From Paenibacillus jilunlii (GTDB lineage: Bacteria > Bacillota > Bacilli > Paenibacillales > Paenibacillaceae), in NCBI RefSeq assembly GCF_900102965.1, contig NZ_FNGM01000001.1:224506-288505 (forward strand): 64,000 bases of DNA, in the 5' to 3' direction. Positions 49,901 through 58,474 of this stretch are shown piece by piece. Position 1 is the stretch's first letter; each line of letters starts with the position of its first letter. Under the pieces are notes generated by a model. It saw only the letters and a list, made by a program, of their open reading frames with translations, was not told where the DNA came from and did not search any database. A program made the translations under genes and the position numbers.

Positions 49901-50140
49901 ATGGCTAACGATATACGCATTTGCGACGAATGCAATCATATCAAGATGAAAAGTATCCTCCCCAAGCTGCGCAAGATGGCGCCTGACGCCGAGATCAAGA
50001 CCGGGTGCATCTCCTATTGCGGACCTTGCGGCAAACGGCCGTTTGTCTATATCAATGGCCGGTATGTCAGCGGCCCGACGGAAGACGAGGTGCTGGCTAA
50101 GGCCGAAGCTTTTGTCAAACGGCCGGTTGCTAAGGAATAG
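49901..50140 (+). CDS. YuzB family (DUF1450) protein
   Basis: A 79-residue soluble protein with two cysteine motifs, CDECNHIKMK near the start and CISYCGPCGKRPF in the middle, and a C-terminal YINGRYVSGPTEDEVLAKAE. This matches YuzB/DUF1450, a thioredoxin-like small protein possibly involved in metal or disulfide chemistry. It is 41 bases after the A-type-fold gene on the same strand. No strong ribosome site precedes the ATG beyond GAAGGG. Confidence 0.88.
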   Translation: MANDIRICDECNHIKMKSILPKLRKMAPDAEIKTGCISYCGPCGKRPFVYINGRYVSGPTEDEVLAKAEAFVKRPVAKE

Positions 50141-50160
50141 GCATAGTGGTGTTTGGCATG

Positions 50161-50187
50161 ACCCCCGCTGAGTGTAGCGGGGGTTTT
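50161..50187 (+). terminator. Terminator of the YuzB gene
   Basis: ACCCCCGCT/AGCGGGGGT stem with a short loop followed by TTTT. Confidence 0.9.
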
Positions 50188-50198
50188 TGGCAACTATA

Positions 50199-50281
50199 GG
50201 AATTTATATGCTTCACTCAATATATTTCCCGCTGAAACGGTACCGTCCTGTAAAGGACGGCAAAGCCGTTTCCGCTTGTGT
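50199..50281. repeat. Dispersed hairpin element, copy 3
   Basis: GAATTTATATGCTTC begins the block as in copy 1. TTCCCGCTGAAACGG (to 50240), an inner CGTCC/GGACG stem, CCGTTTC (50266-50272) and CTTGTG follow. It lies between a terminator and the aldo/keto reductase promoter region. Confidence 0.65.
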
Positions 50282-50378
50282 ATCCGGGTGTGCCTCGAAG
50301 TTGGGTATGCGCGGAGGCCCATGTTATAATAGAAATGTTCTCAACATCAGAAAGATACATAGGAGGTAATGGAGCGAA

Positions 50379-51203
50379 ATGAAGCATATTGCTGATGTAA
50401 CGATTCTGAATAACGGGATTGCCATGCCCCGGTTTGGACTGGGCACCTACAAGGCTGAAGGCGAAGAGGTGGCCAGAGCTGTAGCAACTGCGCTGGAGCT
50501 GGGTTACCGGAGTATTGATACCGCTGCGGTATATGGCAACGAGGAAGAGGTGGGACGCTCGATTGCCGCCAGCGGCATCAAGAGGGACGACCTGTTCGTC
50601 ACGACGAAGGTATGGAACTCGGATCAGGGCTATGATGAGACACTAAGAGCCTTTGAAACCAGCAGTAAGAAGCTTGGCCTGGACGTCATTGATCTGTATC
50701 TAATCCACTGGCCGGGCACAGATAAATATAAGGCTACCTGGTGCGCACTGGAGCGGCTGTATGCCGAAGGACGCGTACGGGCCATTGGCGTCAGCAATTT
50801 TCAGATTCACCATTTGGAGGAATTACGGAAGGACAGCGAAACGGTGCCTGCGGTGAATCAGGTGGAGCTGCATCCGCGCTTTATCCAGAAAGAGCTGCAT
50901 GATTACTGCGCAAGCCGCCAGATTCAGATTGAAGCCTGGGCACCGCTGATGAAGGGCAGACTGCAGGATAATGAATTGCTGCAGGGGATTGCTGGCAAGC
51001 ATGGCAAGACGGTATCCCAGGTGATTTTGCGTTGGGGGCTGCAGAACGGGATTGTGATTATCCCGAAATCGGTAACCGCATCGAGAATCAAGGAAAACAG
51101 CGAAATCTTCGATTTCGAGCTGTCGGCGGAAGAACTGGCTGCGATCAGCGGGCTGGATGCCGGAGAGCGGATTGGCTCTGATCCGGACAAGTTATTGTTC
51201 TAG
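50379..51203 (+). CDS. Aldo/keto reductase (YvgN-like)
   Basis: A 274-residue NADPH-dependent reductase of the AKR5 type. Signature segments are GYRSIDTAAVYGNEEEVG, LIHWPG and the C-terminal VIIPKSVTASRIKEN; the catalytic Asp-Tyr-Lys-His set is present (DTAAVY, TTKVW, LIHW). B. subtilis YvgN reduces methylglyoxal and other aldehydes; a detoxifying role is likely. ATG 50379 follows TAGGAGGTAATGG. It ends in a bidirectional terminator shared with the convergent kinase. Confidence 0.92.
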   Translation: MKHIADVTILNNGIAMPRFGLGTYKAEGEEVARAVATALELGYRSIDTAAVYGNEEEVGRSIAASGIKRDDLFVTTKVWNSDQGYDETLRAFETSSKKLGLDVIDLYLIHWPGTDKYKATWCALERLYAEGRVRAIGVSNFQIHHLEELRKDSETVPAVNQVELHPRFIQKELHDYCASRQIQIEAWAPLMKGRLQDNELLQGIAGKHGKTVSQVILRWGLQNGIVIIPKSVTASRIKENSEIFDFELSAEELAAISGLDAGERIGSDPDKLLF

Positions 51204-51221
51204 CCCAATACTATTGTAATC

Positions 51222-51258
51222 AAAAAGTCTCCCTGAATGCACGCTCAGGGAGACTTTT
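51222..51258. terminator. Bidirectional terminator between convergent genes
   Basis: AAAAGTCTCCCTGA and TCAGGGAGACTTTT are perfect mirror arms, with A- and T-tracts serving both strands. The right arm contains the stop codon and last codons of the minus-strand kinase. Confidence 0.92.
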
Positions 51259-52360
51259 CATGCTGCCGGACAGGCAAACAGATATGAAATGCGGTTCCTT
51301 TGGATACTTCGCTGTCTACGGTCAGGAACCCGCCGTGCGCGAGGATCAGACTTTTTACAATAGCCATGCCGAGTCCTGTTCCCAGTTTCGGAGAGCCGTC
51401 CTTTGCACCACGGTAATATTTCTGGAACAGATTGTTTAGCGTATCTTCGTCCATTCCAGTGCCATCGTCGGAAATCGTGATATGCACACTTTCATCACCC
51501 TCCTGCCGCACAGTCACATGAATGGCGGTTCCTGCCGGATTGTGAAGCACCGCATTCATCAGCACATTTTGCAGCGCCCGGTAGAGCAGCTTCTCGTCGG
51601 CTATAAGCTCCAGCGTCTCGGTTTCCGCTTCCAGGCTCAACAGGTGGGACACTGCTCGCGGATCGTTGCCGACATCGGCAGTCAGCCGCTGCAGGAAGCC
51701 GATCAGCTCCAGAGTGACAAGCCTCATCGGCAGGGAAGCATGATCCTCATTCATCTGAAAAGAGAGGTTGATGTCGCTGATCAATTCCTCAATATGCTGC
51801 CCTTTGGAATGAATTTCTTGGAGGAACGTCCGCTGTTCATCCAGGTTCCAGCTGTACTCCTCGTTCAGCAGCAGAGCTGAATATCCCGTGACATACGTTA
51901 AAGGCGTTTTGAGATCATGCGAGATGCCAGCCACCCAATCCTTTTTGTTCTCTTCCAGCTTGCGGCGTTCCAGTTCGGCCTGCTTCAGGCCAGCGGACAG
52001 GGACTCGATGTTCACAATCAATTCGCCGTACAGCCGGTATCTGAATTTGAGCTTCCTGTTCCGCTTGAAGATGCCCTGAAGCCCAGGCGGAGGTTCGAAA
52101 TTCCTGCCCGACAAGGAAGCAATCCACGACATCATGAATCTTAACGGACTCCCGAAGTACCAGCCGAACAGCACGCTGCATGCCGTAATGTTAAGCCCGA
52201 ATACCGCCAGAATGTACAGATCATAATGCTCCTGTCCTTCCAGAAGTCCCAGCAGCGGAAACAGCACCTCTACGCTAATCATCATGGTGATGCCGAGTCC
52301 AAGCATCCAGGCGATTAATCCGATGACAAAATGGATACTGAACCTTAGTCCCGTCTTCAT
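51245..52360 (-). CDS. Sensor histidine kinase of an ABC-transporter-linked system
   Basis: A 371-residue kinase with two N-terminal membrane helices (~8-35 and ~48-70), HisKA with phospho-His in AGISHDLKTPLTYV and an ATPase domain (NVLMNAVLHN, DDGTGMD, GTGLGMAIVKS). The frame opens slightly upstream, but ATG 52360, one base after the regulator's stop, is the natural start (MKTGLRFS). It is translationally coupled to the response regulator. The divergent ABC operon is its probable target. Confidence 0.9.
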   Translation of the reverse strand: MKTGLRFSIHFVIGLIAWMLGLGITMMISVEVLFPLLGLLEGQEHYDLYILAVFGLNITACSVLFGWYFGSPLRFMMSWIASLSGRNFEPPPGLQGIFKRNRKLKFRYRLYGELIVNIESLSAGLKQAELERRKLEENKKDWVAGISHDLKTPLTYVTGYSALLLNEEYSWNLDEQRTFLQEIHSKGQHIEELISDINLSFQMNEDHASLPMRLVTLELIGFLQRLTADVGNDPRAVSHLLSLEAETETLELIADEKLLYRALQNVLMNAVLHNPAGTAIHVTVRQEGDESVHITISDDGTGMDEDTLNNLFQKYYRGAKDGSPKLGTGLGMAIVKSLILAHGGFLTVDSEVSKGTAFHICLPVRQHEKSP

Positions 52361-52361
52361 C

Positions 52362-53105
52362 TCAGGCTTCTTTGACCGGCGGCACAAATTTATAACCGAT
52401 CCCTCTCAGGTTAATGATCAGCTCAGGGGCTTTCGGATTGTCGTCCAGCTTTTTTCTGATTTTCGAAATATGGATGGTGACCGTTTTCTCATCGCCATAC
52501 CCCGGGCTGCCCCATACCAGTTCATAGATTTGCGATGTTGTATAGATCCGGTTCGGATTCCGGCAAAAGAAGCTCAGCAGCTCCAATTCCTTGGCCGTAC
52601 ATTCCACATTCTCACCATTCACGATCAATGCGGCGTCCGCAGGCCTTAGAATAAAACGCCCATAATTGTATTCTTTGTTTCCTGCACCTTCCGAAATTCC
52701 GTATGACGAGGCTTGGGTGAGGCTCTGCCTCCTGAATAAAGCTTTCATCCGGGCAATGACCTCGAGCGGATTAAAAGGTTTCGTGATATAATCGTCCCCG
52801 CCAATCCCGAGCCCCGTCAATTTATCGAAATCGCTTGCGCACGACGTAAGGAAAAAAATGGGCGCATCCGTATGCTTGCGGATCTCACGGCACAGCTCAA
52901 AGCCGTTGGCGTCCCCCAGCATCACATCCAGCAGGATCAGGTCATAGGTATGATTTTTTACGAAAAATAACGCTTGTTCCCCAGTTGTACAGCTGGAAAT
53001 GTTGTGGTAACGCTCTTTCTTCAACGTAATCTCCAGCAAAGTCAAAATTCCCCGCTCATCGTCAACCAGCAAAATTTTCTCGGCGTTCGTATTGACATTC
53101 AGCAA
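52362..53105 (-). CDS. OmpR-family response regulator
   Basis: A 247-residue regulator with a receiver (ILLVDDERG, phospho-Asp in LILLDVMLGDANG, Lys in YITKPFNP) and a C-terminal winged helix (VECTAKELELLSFFCRNP to LRGIGYKF). The frame begins at ATG 53150, but TTG 53105 lies eight bases after GGGGAGG and begins just before the receiver, so it is preferred. It is paired with the following kinase and divergent from an ABC transporter operon, a layout typical of antimicrobial-response modules. Confidence 0.9.
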   Translation of the reverse strand: MLNVNTNAEKILLVDDERGILTLLEITLKKERYHNISSCTTGEQALFFVKNHTYDLILLDVMLGDANGFELCREIRKHTDAPIFFLTSCASDFDKLTGLGIGGDDYITKPFNPLEVIARMKALFRRQSLTQASSYGISEGAGNKEYNYGRFILRPADAALIVNGENVECTAKELELLSFFCRNPNRIYTTSQIYELVWGSPGYGDEKTVTIHISKIRKKLDDNPKAPELIINLRGIGYKFVPPVKEA

Positions 53106-53281
53106 CGGTGTTTCCTCCCCAAGTGCATAAGTTTCCTCTAAGTGTAGCATTCATTTTGGAATTTTTCTTGCCTCCTGTTTCCTTTTAACCGTGATTTTGC
53201 TTTGATTTTACTTTCGCAGGCTATTCTAACGTTGCGCCACCAAAGAATGGTTCGGCAAATGGTTGTGACGGAGGAATAGAC

Positions 53282-54157
53282 ATGGAATTGCAAATTGAAC
53301 AGGTATCGAAAAGCTATGGTGCAAAGCATGCCCTCAGCAGTATCACCTTGAAGCTCAAACCGGGGGTGACCGGTCTGCTTGGCCCAAATGGTGCCGGGAA
53401 ATCCACGTTGATGCGGATGCTCGCGACTATAGAGAAGCCGACACAAGGGAGGATTACATGGAATGGGGTGGATATTGCCGGGCAACCACAGGTTTTGCGG
53501 AAGGAGCTGGGCTATTTGCCGCAGGATTTCGGTGTGTATCCGAATCTGACTCCGCTTGAATTTCTGGAGTACATAGCGGCGATGAAAGGACTGTCCGCCC
53601 GGTCGGCGCGAACCCGAATCAACGAGCTGTTGGAAATTTTAAATCTCTCGAATGACCGGAAGCGGCTGCTCGGAGGATTCTCGGGCGGCATGAGACAGCG
53701 GGTGGGCATTGCCCAATCCCTGCTTAATGATCCGTCGCTGCTTATTGTCGACGAACCTACGGTCGGGCTGGACCCCGGAGAAAGAATCGGTTTCCGCAAT
53801 TTATTGTCCAGCTTATCAGGGGACAGAATCATTATTTTATCAACACACATCGTGACCGACATTGAATCCATCGCCCCCTCCATCGCTCTGATGGCGAAGG
53901 GCCGGCTGGTCAAGTATGCGGCACCGGAAAACTTGATCCAGAGTGTGGAGCAGAAGGTCTGGAACTGTATCCTGCCTGCCGCCTCCCTGCCGGAAATGCA
54001 GGCTAAATACACGATCAGCAGCGCCATTCAGCGCAGCGACGGCATCCACACCCGGATCGTTTCCGATCTGCGCCCCAGCGCAAACGCCACCCTGCTGCCC
54101 GCTTCACTGGAGGATGCGTACCTGTATACAGTGTCCTCGTTAGGAGTCCAGCCATGA
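53282..54157 (+). CDS. ABC transporter ATP-binding protein
   Basis: A 291-residue ATPase: Walker A GPNGAGKSTL (~residue 34-43), Q-loop YLPQDFG, signature FSGGMRQRVGIAQ, Walker B LLIVDEPTVGLD and H-loop LSTHIV. The C-terminal ~80 residues form the extra domain common in exporters of the CcmA/BcrA type. It overlaps the permease gene by four bases. The neighbouring two-component system probably regulates it. ATG 53282 follows GGAGGAATAG. Confidence 0.92.
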   Translation: MELQIEQVSKSYGAKHALSSITLKLKPGVTGLLGPNGAGKSTLMRMLATIEKPTQGRITWNGVDIAGQPQVLRKELGYLPQDFGVYPNLTPLEFLEYIAAMKGLSARSARTRINELLEILNLSNDRKRLLGGFSGGMRQRVGIAQSLLNDPSLLIVDEPTVGLDPGERIGFRNLLSSLSGDRIIILSTHIVTDIESIAPSIALMAKGRLVKYAAPENLIQSVEQKVWNCILPAASLPEMQAKYTISSAIQRSDGIHTRIVSDLRPSANATLLPASLEDAYLYTVSSLGVQP

Positions 54158-55749
54158 TCCGTACCCTCTCTGCCTGCTTTTATTTAATCAAAAGCAATTT
54201 GGTCAGTCAGATGCGCAGCTATTCCTTCCTGCTCGTTATAGGGATCAGCGTATTTGCCGGTTATGCCTGCGTGCCGGATGCCGCTGCCGGATATGAAATC
54301 TTTTCTATCGGCGGGGTCAGAGGCATCTATAACTCGGCGTGGCTGGGCGGACTTGCGGCGATGCTGACCACGATGCTGCTCTGGCTGTTCGGTTTTTTCA
54401 TGCTCCGAAGCCAAATATCCGGAGATGCGCGCCTGAAGCTTGGGCCGTTAATCGCCTCTGCCCCTGTCCGGAAAATCAGGTATATCGCCGGTAAGGCGGC
54501 GGCAAATTTTGTGGTGCTGCTGGTGATTGGAGCTGTCTTGCTGGTGGCCTTTATGGCCATGCAGCTGCTGCGGGGAGAAGCTGCCCAGCTCCGGCTAATG
54601 GATTACATGGCTCCCTTTTTCTATGTAACTTTTCCGTCCCTGTTTTTGCTCGCTTCCTTAACCGTCCTGTTTGATGTATTTCCCGGTTTGAAGGGGGTTT
54701 TGGGGAATGTGCTGTTTTTCTGCCTGTGGATTGCTGTCGGTGTGGTGTCCATAGCCGCGCCAAGCGATTGGTGGGATCTGTTCGGCGTGAGCAGTATCCT
54801 GAACGCAATGGCCCGCAGTGCAGCGGAGCATTATCCTGCCCTCTCCAGCCTTGAGGCAAGCGGAAGCTTTGGATATTATCCGACAGAGGGACAGATCTCC
54901 ACATTTGAGTGGCAGGGTGCAGCATGGGATCATTCGCTTATTCTGATCCGGCTCGTCTGGATAGCTGCGGGGATAGGATTCATCGTTTTGTCGGCTCTGC
55001 TGTTCCGCCGTTTTGAACACCCGGAAGCCTCCTCCAAGGTTCATCCGCTTGCTTCGGGCAGGGAAAAAACATCTGCTCTACCGCTTGCAGCCGTGGAGCA
55101 CAGCGGCTCACTGAAGCTGTCTCCGGCAGTGAAGGTGAAGGGGGCAAGGTTCCCCGGGCAGGTTAAAGCCGAGCTGAAGCTTATGCTGAAAGGCATGTCC
55201 CTCTGGTGGACACTGCCCGCCATAGTGCTCATTGCTGCGCCTCTGCTGGTTACGGCAAATTCCGTGGACAGCCTGCTGCCCTTTATCATGATATGGCCTC
55301 TCGCCATATGGTCGCAGATGGGCACACGGGATCAGCATTATTTTACCACCGGACTGATCCTGTCCAGCAGCTCACCGCTGGCGAAGTGGTGGACGGAATG
55401 GCTCTCCGGCGTATTTATCACCTTGCTGTTTTCTGCGGGTGCAATCATCCGCTTCGTCGCGGATGGGGAGATGCCGGCCCTGTTGGCATGGGGAACAGGA
55501 ATCCTGTTCATTCCGACTTTGGCACTTGCACTCGGCACACTGGGCGGGTCAAAAAAACTGTTCGAAGTCATTTATATGCTCTGGTGGTATATGGGACCGC
55601 TCAATCATGTTCCCTCACTTGACTTTTTAGGGGTGTCCGATAGGAAACCTGCGCTTTATCTCACGCTCACTGTTTTCTTATTCGCAGCAGTCATAACCGT
55701 CCGGCTCTGGCAGACCGGTAATTTATCCATAAGAAGGAGATCCATATGA
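54154..55749 (+). CDS. ABC transporter permease, large
   Basis: A 531-residue membrane protein with about ten to twelve helices in two halves (~20-280 and ~350-525) separated by a hydrophilic stretch, suggesting an internal duplication of an ABC-2-type permease. Substrate unknown; with the adjacent ATPase and lipoprotein it could move a toxic peptide, lipid or envelope component. Its ends overlap both neighbours by four bases, so the three genes form a tight operon. Confidence 0.85.
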   Translation: MIRTLSACFYLIKSNLVSQMRSYSFLLVIGISVFAGYACVPDAAAGYEIFSIGGVRGIYNSAWLGGLAAMLTTMLLWLFGFFMLRSQISGDARLKLGPLIASAPVRKIRYIAGKAAANFVVLLVIGAVLLVAFMAMQLLRGEAAQLRLMDYMAPFFYVTFPSLFLLASLTVLFDVFPGLKGVLGNVLFFCLWIAVGVVSIAAPSDWWDLFGVSSILNAMARSAAEHYPALSSLEASGSFGYYPTEGQISTFEWQGAAWDHSLILIRLVWIAAGIGFIVLSALLFRRFEHPEASSKVHPLASGREKTSALPLAAVEHSGSLKLSPAVKVKGARFPGQVKAELKLMLKGMSLWWTLPAIVLIAAPLLVTANSVDSLLPFIMIWPLAIWSQMGTRDQHYFTTGLILSSSSPLAKWWTEWLSGVFITLLFSAGAIIRFVADGEMPALLAWGTGILFIPTLALALGTLGGSKKLFEVIYMLWWYMGPLNHVPSLDFLGVSDRKPALYLTLTVFLFAAVITVRLWQTGNLSIRRRSI

Positions 55750-56360
55750 CAAAATATACAGGCGGTAAATGGCTTGTCCTCATCCCGGCAGCGTTCGTTA
55801 TGTTCCTACTTGCGGGCTGCGGGGACAAAGCCGTGGAGAAAACAGCTTCTTTCGAGGGATCAAAGGTGCAGCAGATTGAGGTGAACACTGACGGACAATC
55901 CATTCAGGTGAGCCGTTCCAAAGCTTCGGAAGTGAAGCTCCGTATGAAGACGGATGGTGAGCTGCCGGCGGTGCTGGAGGAGGGTGTGCTTGCTGTCAAC
56001 GCCGAACCGAAGTCCGGCTTCATCCATTTAAAGAATGAGACCATATATCTGGAGCTGCCGGAACAAAACTACGAGTCCATCCGTCTGGCCACATCTTCCG
56101 GCAATATTACCTTTGAGGACGGCCAGGCGGAGCAGATTGTGCTAGACGCCGACTCAGGCAATATCACCGTCACCGGCTTCGCGGGGGAGATCGATGCAGC
56201 CACACAATCGGGCACCATTCACTCGGAGGTCCAGGCGTCGGCAGAGATTCAGACGGAAGGTGGCGGCCAGATACTGAAGGGGAAGGTAGGTGCAGAGAGT
56301 GCGGAGACTTCCACACTGAGTGTGCATTCAGCTTCAGGTAATATCACTTTGGAGGATTAG
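55746..56360 (+). CDS. DUF4097-type beta-helical lipoprotein
   Basis: A 204-residue lipoprotein. The lipobox LLAGC places the lipidated Cys at ~25. The rest is a right-handed beta-repeat pattern typical of DUF4097/DUF2807 'adhesin-like' domains, with repeating phrases LATSSGNITFEDG, LDADSGNITVTG and VHSASGNITLED. Such proteins occur with envelope-stress two-component and ABC systems; the role is unknown. It is the third gene of the ABC operon and is followed by a terminator. Confidence 0.82.
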   Translation: MTKYTGGKWLVLIPAAFVMFLLAGCGDKAVEKTASFEGSKVQQIEVNTDGQSIQVSRSKASEVKLRMKTDGELPAVLEEGVLAVNAEPKSGFIHLKNETIYLELPEQNYESIRLATSSGNITFEDGQAEQIVLDADSGNITVTGFAGEIDAATQSGTIHSEVQASAEIQTEGGGQILKGKVGAESAETSTLSVHSASGNITLED

Positions 56361-56418
56361 CCAGTCTGCACTTGAACTTTTGGAGCAAAAGGTTGGTTGC
56401 ATGAAATTCATATTATGA

Positions 56419-56460
56419 AAAAACGGACATGCTCCCATTCGGGAACTGTCCGTTTCTTTG
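56419..56460 (+). terminator. Terminator of the ABC-DUF4097 operon
   Basis: AAACGGACA pairs with TGTCCGTTT around a ~17-base loop containing CCC/GGG, followed by CTTTG. Confidence 0.7.
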
Positions 56461-56491
56461 TGCAGAGCAACTTATCCTGCCTCATACCGGT

Positions 56492-57631
56492 TTATTGCGG
56501 ATTACGCGGCGGCAGGGGACCGAGGTATTGATAATACTGGCACTCGATCCGTCCATTGTAGAGCTTGCGCCGCTTGTCCGCCTTGCGTCCGTAGTACTGC
56601 TCGAATTCCTTATACGGGCTGATGGCGAAAAAGGACCAGGTCGGCAGATACAGCATCATTTCGCCGAATTGGCGCGTGAGCTTCTCCACTTCCTTGTCAT
56701 TGCTGATCCGTTCCCCATAAGGGGGATTGGTGATGATGCAGCCGTATTCACCTTGAGGTCTCGCCTTGGCGGCAGCGATGGCCTGAAAGGTGATCTCACC
56801 GGCCAGCCCGGCGCTTTTGGCGTTGGCTTCGGCAATTTCAATCGCGGCGGGATCAATATCGGTGCCGGTGAGCTGCAGCGGATAGTCGTCGCGCACAGCG
56901 TCGAAGGCTTCCTCGCGGGCTTCTTCCCAGAGGCGCTGCGGGATTTCCGGCCAATGCTCGGACGGGAACGAGCGCCGCAGGCCCGGCGCAATGTTCCAGG
57001 CGATCATCGCCGCCTCGATCAGCAGCGTGCCTGAGCCGCAGCACGGATCGTACAGCGGACGGTGGCCGTTCCAGCGGCTGAGCTGGATCAGCGCGGCCGC
57101 CATCGTTTCCTTCAGCGGCGCTTCCGTCGCCTGGCGGCGGTAGCCGCGTTTGTGCAGCGCGGGACCGGTAGTATCCAGCGTAATCAAAGCGGTATCATTC
57201 AGAAGAATCACTTCCACCACATACCGCGGGCCGTTCTCCGGGAACCATTCGGTACGGTATGAAAGCTTCAGCTTTTCGACAATGGCTTTCTTGACAATGC
57301 CCTGGCAGGCAGGTACGCTGGTAAGCTGGGATTTATGCGATCTTCCTTCTACGGGGAATTCTCCGTTTTCGGGAATCCAGTCCTGCCACTCGATGGCTTT
57401 GACGCCTTCGAACAGCTCATCGAAGGTCCGGGCCGGGAACTGGCCCATTTTGACCAACACCCGGTCCGAGGTACGCAGCCATAAATTACAGCGGCAGATA
57501 TCGATGTAATCTCCACTGAACAATACACGGCCGTTCTCGACCGTAGTCTCATAACCCAGTTCGTTCAATTCACGTGCTACGACGGCCTCCAGCCCCATGG
57601 GGGCGGTGGCGATCAATTGTAATTTGCCCAA
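56492..57631 (-). CDS. THUMP-domain rRNA N2-guanine methyltransferase (YpsC/RlmL-like)
   Basis: A 379-residue RNA methyltransferase. The N-terminal ~160 residues contain a THUMP RNA-binding domain. The C-terminal Rossmann domain has PCCGSGTLLIEAAMIA (SAM loop), TGTDIDPAAIEIA and the catalytic NPPYGERI, specific for exocyclic amine methylation of guanine or adenine. Length and plan match B. subtilis YpsC and the N-terminal half of RlmL, which modifies 23S rRNA. The start appears to be TTG 57631, ten bases after GGAG. Confidence 0.9.
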   Translation of the reverse strand: MGKLQLIATAPMGLEAVVARELNELGYETTVENGRVLFSGDYIDICRCNLWLRTSDRVLVKMGQFPARTFDELFEGVKAIEWQDWIPENGEFPVEGRSHKSQLTSVPACQGIVKKAIVEKLKLSYRTEWFPENGPRYVVEVILLNDTALITLDTTGPALHKRGYRRQATEAPLKETMAAALIQLSRWNGHRPLYDPCCGSGTLLIEAAMIAWNIAPGLRRSFPSEHWPEIPQRLWEEAREEAFDAVRDDYPLQLTGTDIDPAAIEIAEANAKSAGLAGEITFQAIAAAKARPQGEYGCIITNPPYGERISNDKEVEKLTRQFGEMMLYLPTWSFFAISPYKEFEQYYGRKADKRRKLYNGRIECQYYQYLGPLPPRNPQ

Positions 57632-57824
57632 ATTCGCTCAACTCCGTTTAACTTGTAGATGAATACACATAACCTTTACAATAGGTGAAGCGGTGCTTCC
57701 GGAAGTCCTCATACGGCTTGCCTATCAAGTATAGGGGAATGAGGGGCGCAGCACAATGCCCGTCCCGCCGTATTCAGCGCGATAGATCTTCTACCATCAG
57801 TACTAACCACAAAGGAGAATACAT

Positions 57825-58454
57825 ATGCCCAATCAGGAAGAATACAGTGAACAATTATATACAGAGGACGCGCTGCTGCTCAAGGTGAAGCAGGCCATTA
57901 AAGATAGCGGCATGCCCGAGGTGTCCATTGCGCCCGGATATGGGCGGCTGCTGACAATGCTGGTGGCGGCGTCCCGTTCCACGCGGATTTTGGAGATTGG
58001 CGCACTTGGCGGCTACAGCGGCATCTGCCTCTGCCGCGGGCTCCGGCAGGGGGGCCGGCTGACTTCGCTCGAACTGAAGGCCGAATACGCGGAGCTTGCC
58101 GGGCGGCACCTGGAAGAAGCGGGATTCGGTGAAGCCGTGGAATACAAGCTCGGCCCCGCGCTGGACAGCCTGAAGCTGCTGGAAGCGGAGGGCCGGACCT
58201 TCGATTTCTTCTTTATTGATGCCGATAAGGAAAACTATCCGAACTATCTGGAGTATGCCATTAAGCTTGCGGTGCCGGGTGCAGTGATCGCCGGAGATAA
58301 TATTTTTCTGCGCGGACGCACCTTGAATGCAGAGAAGAACGGACCGGCCGTACAGGCGATGCGCCGCTTCAATGAGATGATTGCCAGTGATGAACGGCTG
58401 ACCAGCACGATGCTCCCCGCCTACGACGGACTGGCGCTGGCGATTGTAAAGTAA
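57825..58454 (+). CDS. O-methyltransferase, COMT-like
   Basis: A 209-residue SAM-dependent enzyme. TRILEIGALGGYSGICLCRG holds the SAM loop, LTSLELKAEYAELAGRHL the acidic residue, and FDFFFIDADKENYPNYLEYA the metal-binding Asp of caffeoyl-CoA/catechol O-methyltransferase-type enzymes (with AGDNIFLRG). Divalent-metal dependence is therefore expected; the substrate is unknown. ATG 57825 follows AAAGGAG. It runs towards the MFS gene. Confidence 0.9.
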   Translation: MPNQEEYSEQLYTEDALLLKVKQAIKDSGMPEVSIAPGYGRLLTMLVAASRSTRILEIGALGGYSGICLCRGLRQGGRLTSLELKAEYAELAGRHLEEAGFGEAVEYKLGPALDSLKLLEAEGRTFDFFFIDADKENYPNYLEYAIKLAVPGAVIAGDNIFLRGRTLNAEKNGPAVQAMRRFNEMIASDERLTSTMLPAYDGLALAIVK

Positions 58455-58474
58455 GCAGCGCGCCGCTGATTCCG

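Noticed and set aside
56429..57034. 201-codon plus-strand frame opposite the rRNA methyltransferase
   Set aside because: The minus strand encodes THUMP and NPPY motifs; the plus frame is a shadow.
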